Origin: Paenibacillus sp. FSL H8-0548
GTDB lineage: Bacteria; Bacillota; Bacilli; Paenibacillales; Paenibacillaceae
DNA length: 64,000 nt
Reading direction: 5' to 3'
NCBI RefSeq assembly: GCF_038630985.1
Contig: NZ_CP152049.1
Location: forward strand, 2,437,501 to 2,501,500
Below are positions 61,805-64,000 of this stretch, in pieces. The notes beneath the pieces are model-generated. The model was not told where the DNA came from and made no database searches. It saw nothing but the letters and a program-made list of their open reading frames with translations. Position 1 is the first letter of the stretch; the number at the start of each line of letters is the position of its first letter. A program made the translations under genes and the position numbers.

Positions 61805-61835
61805 CGCGATCCTCTGATCGCGGGGTGTTTTTTTG
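61805..61835 (+). terminator. Second small hairpin with T-run
   Basis: CGCGATC (61805-61811) pairs with GATCGCG (61816-61822), loop CTCT, followed by GGGTG and seven or more T residues. It lies 11 bases from the stop of the convergent GH51 gene and points in the plus direction. Confidence 0.55.
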
Positions 61836-61845
61836 GTGACATTGT

Positions 61846-64000
61846 TTATATTTTGATACGTAGGATCGCGGCGGCGTACGGCGGCAGCGGATAAACGTTG
61901 TTATCGCATTTGAAATCTGAATCCTTGGGCGACACCGATTCAGGCAGGTCGATCGTATTTGCGTCCTTCGGATTCCCGGAGGTCAGCACCGTTTGTATGC
62001 CTTGCACCGGAACGTTTCCAGCGCCGTGAATATGGATTTCCGTCTCCAATAGATAAGGAGAAGGATTAACCAGTTTGATAATCAGTTCGCCTGCTGTACG
62101 GTCCAAAGTTGAAACGGATGTTAAATACGGAATCGGTGCCGACTGGTACTCGTGGATGAGCTCTCCATTTAGGAAACACTTTACCGTGTCATTGACGATA
62201 GTCACCTGCATATGCTGCCAATCCGATTCCTGGACGGTGATCTTTCTGTTGGGCGCCAATTTGACGCGAGACCAGCCGACGATGCGTACCAGGCGGCTTT
62301 CCCCATCCGAATCTAATTCCCATAAGAGATAATTCTGCTTGTCCCATGGCAGATGGCGGTCGAGCAGGCGAAGCCGAATCCCTTCTGAACCTAGTAGCGC
62401 TTTGACGGAAACGTCATACTGGCTCCAAGAAGGATCGCCAATCCACAGCGTGCCGTGGAACTCCCTGCACTGCGGCTGACTGCCGGATAAACGGTTCAGG
62501 CGCAGCAGGGTTTCACTGCCGCTGCTTACGATGAGATCCCGAATCCGATCAAGCGCCTTCTCCTCGACGCCCAAGCCTCCGTAAAGGTCGGCCGAACGGC
62601 TTTCTGTAGCGACATAGCTATCTACCACGTACTCTCCGCGATGCTCGCCGAACATCTTCTGAATGTGAAAGGAAGGCGTGCCGCACACTCTCGTTCCGTC
62701 AAAATAGATCAAGCTGGGATCCCACACGGTGTGATGAATATTGGCGAATAGCGGAGCATACGACGACATGGTAACCAGGTCCTGATTTCTTTCCATGCCC
62801 GTCATAAAAGCCGCCTCGCTGAGCGCACCGAGCAGGGTGCCGGTCTTATTGTCAACGATCATCGCATATTCACCAACATAGATCTTAGGTCCGCTGCGGT
62901 CATAATGGTCATACATGTCATGGTATTGCTGATAGAAATCGTTATCCGCGTAGAAGTGCTCATCCACGATCTCAACCGGCAGCCCCTTCGTCTCCGTCCC
63001 CACTTCCCAATGCGTGTTCCATATGGTCACGATTTCCGGATATTTCTCTTTTACGGATTCATAGAAAACCCGGTATCTGAGGTTATATTCGGGTCCGAAA
63101 TTTTCGTTGCCGATCTCTAAGTATTTCAGTCCAAAAGGTTCGGGATGGCCGTGCTTGGCACGCAAGGAGCCCCAATAGCTGGTGACCGGCCCGTTCGCGT
63201 ATTCGATGGCGTCGAGCATATCCTGCACCCATTCGGACAGATCCTCCATCGGGATCATTTCACCGGGCCTGCCTTGGCAGGTTAATCCGCAATTCACCAC
63301 GAACATCATCTCCAATCCCATATCTTCCGCCATTTGAAGATACTCATGATACCCGAGGCCGTTCGTCGTTCGGTACTGCCACAACGTCCAATGAGAGGTT
63401 CTTTCGGATAGGTCTCCTATCGTTTTTTTCCATCTGTATGCAGTCTCGACGGAGAATCCTTCCACGAAGCAGCCTCCGGGGAACCGCAGGAAGGAAGGCT
63501 TCAGCTGCTGAAGCATGCCGACCAAATCAGGACGCAGCCCGTTCTTTTTATGAAGGAAGGTGGTCGCGGGGAACAAGGAAACGAGCTCCAGCCAGAACGT
63601 TCCCGCTGATTGCGTGGAGAACGCGAGTATCGCCTCGGCGTCATCTCGGTCGCTTTCCAGCGTCAATTCATACTTCAGCCATTCACCGGAGGTTAAAGTA
63701 ACCGAACCAAAGGCATAAACGTTTCCCGAACGATCTTCTAGGGTGATCTCGAGATCTCCCTGGAATCCGTCGGCTTTCTTCCCATAAAACGAAAGGTTGT
63801 ACGTCTCCCCGGATCGAACGGGAATGCCCCAAAAACCGGTATTGCAGACGGATACTCTGCCGTGCGGAACGGATGCCGCCTCAACCCTCAGGGAAATCGG
63901 ATTTGTTTCATTGAGCGGAAGCTCATCGTCGAGTTTGATTTCAGCTTCGCATCCTTCTGAAATTTGTGTATACCAGCCGGGAATGGGATCGGTATGTTCA
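61846..64000 (-). CDS. GH51 alpha-L-arabinofuranosidase (5' end outside window)
   Basis: The minus-strand frame is open from the stop at 61846-61848 to the window edge, so at least 717 residues are present and the start lies beyond 64000. The first 120 or so residues visible (ISLRVEAASVPHGRVSVCNT; YNLSFYGKKADGFQG) form a CBM4/9-like jelly roll. The catalytic TIM barrel follows: LRFPGGCFVEGF, KYLEIGNENFGPEY (acid/base Glu) and KIYVGEYAMIVD (nucleophile Glu), then the GH51 C-terminal beta domain with a LamG-like insert. The order matches large GH51 enzymes that remove alpha-L-arabinofuranose from arabinan or arabinogalactan side chains. It converges on the importer operon. Confidence 0.92.
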   Translation of the reverse strand, partial: EHTDPIPGWYTQISEGCEAEIKLDDELPLNETNPISLRVEAASVPHGRVSVCNTGFWGIPVRSGETYNLSFYGKKADGFQGDLEITLEDRSGNVYAFGSVTLTSGEWLKYELTLESDRDDAEAILAFSTQSAGTFWLELVSLFPATTFLHKKNGLRPDLVGMLQQLKPSFLRFPGGCFVEGFSVETAYRWKKTIGDLSERTSHWTLWQYRTTNGLGYHEYLQMAEDMGLEMMFVVNCGLTCQGRPGEMIPMEDLSEWVQDMLDAIEYANGPVTSYWGSLRAKHGHPEPFGLKYLEIGNENFGPEYNLRYRVFYESVKEKYPEIVTIWNTHWEVGTETKGLPVEIVDEHFYADNDFYQQYHDMYDHYDRSGPKIYVGEYAMIVDNKTGTLLGALSEAAFMTGMERNQDLVTMSSYAPLFANIHHTVWDPSLIYFDGTRVCGTPSFHIQKMFGEHRGEYVVDSYVATESRSADLYGGLGVEEKALDRIRDLIVSSGSETLLRLNRLSGSQPQCREFHGTLWIGDPSWSQYDVSVKALLGSEGIRLRLLDRHLPWDKQNYLLWELDSDGESRLVRIVGWSRVKLAPNRKITVQESDWQHMQVTIVNDTVKCFLNGELIHEYQSAPIPYLTSVSTLDRTAGELIIKLVNPSPYLLETEIHIHGAGNVPVQGIQTVLTSGNPKDANTIDLPESVSPKDSDFKCDNNVYPLPPYAAAILRIKI

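Overview
The window looks like chromosomal DNA of a spore-forming, plant-polysaccharide-degrading Gram-positive of the Paenibacillus type (family Paenibacillaceae). The evidence is S-layer-homology (SLH) anchored proteins, a GerA-type spore germinant-receptor operon, a remnant of the sporulation sigma factor gene sigK, several YesM/YesN-type two-component systems, and LplA/LplB/LplC-type sugar importers without their own ATPase. No taxonomic search was possible, so this is inference from gene content.

Layout. 1-724 is the SLH tail of a surface protein. 811-2939 is an AT-rich block with a WYL-domain repressor facing a VOC-fold gene across a perfect inverted repeat, followed by a YdeI-like gene. 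2940-5047 holds a repeat-rich intergenic stretch and a decayed histidine kinase. 5081-6517 is a multicopper oxidase. 7139-11429 is a germination operon (GerA, GerB, a 70-aa membrane protein, GerC). 11430-11662 holds a small gene remnant.

From 11674 to the end, almost everything serves uptake and breakdown of plant cell-wall glycans in several regulated modules. (i) 11674-18738: two AraC regulators, a GH105 unsaturated rhamnogalacturonyl hydrolase, a GPH-type sugar symporter broken by one in-frame TAA, and a large esterase-like protein. (ii) 19264-30557: YesM/YesN pair, solute-binding lipoprotein, two permeases, an unclassified alpha/alpha-barrel protein, a cytoplasmic beta-helix protein and an SGNH esterase. 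(iii) 30598-45114: a membrane-bound AraC regulator that seems to start with ATT, a second importer, GH95-like and GH88 enzymes, and a convergent 1643-aa secreted PL6 lyase with SLH anchor. (iv) 46227-49858: an AraC regulator divergent from a CBM9-like protein, a sugar isomerase-like gene and a Gfo/Idh/MocA dehydrogenase. (v) 51632-64000: GH78 rhamnosidase, YesM/YesN, a third importer and a convergent GH51 arabinofuranosidase. The enzyme set (GH78, GH105, GH88, GH51, GH95-like, PL6, acetylesterase-like) suits stepwise breakdown of pectin/rhamnogalacturonan side chains or other uronic-acid glycans: secreted or wall-bound depolymerisation, ABC or symporter uptake, then cytoplasmic trimming. All three importers lack an ATPase gene here, so a shared MsmX-like ATPase elsewhere is expected.

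Between modules (iii) and (iv), at 45115-46226, lies a gene graveyard: a sigK 3' fragment, an IS630-type transposase fragment and a 310-bp repeat element built of four 21-nt boxes. A second copy of that element, with identical box spacing, follows a solitary nicotianamine-synthase-like gene (50027-50905) that hints at opine-metallophore chemistry. No tRNA, rRNA, CRISPR array or intact insertion sequence was seen.
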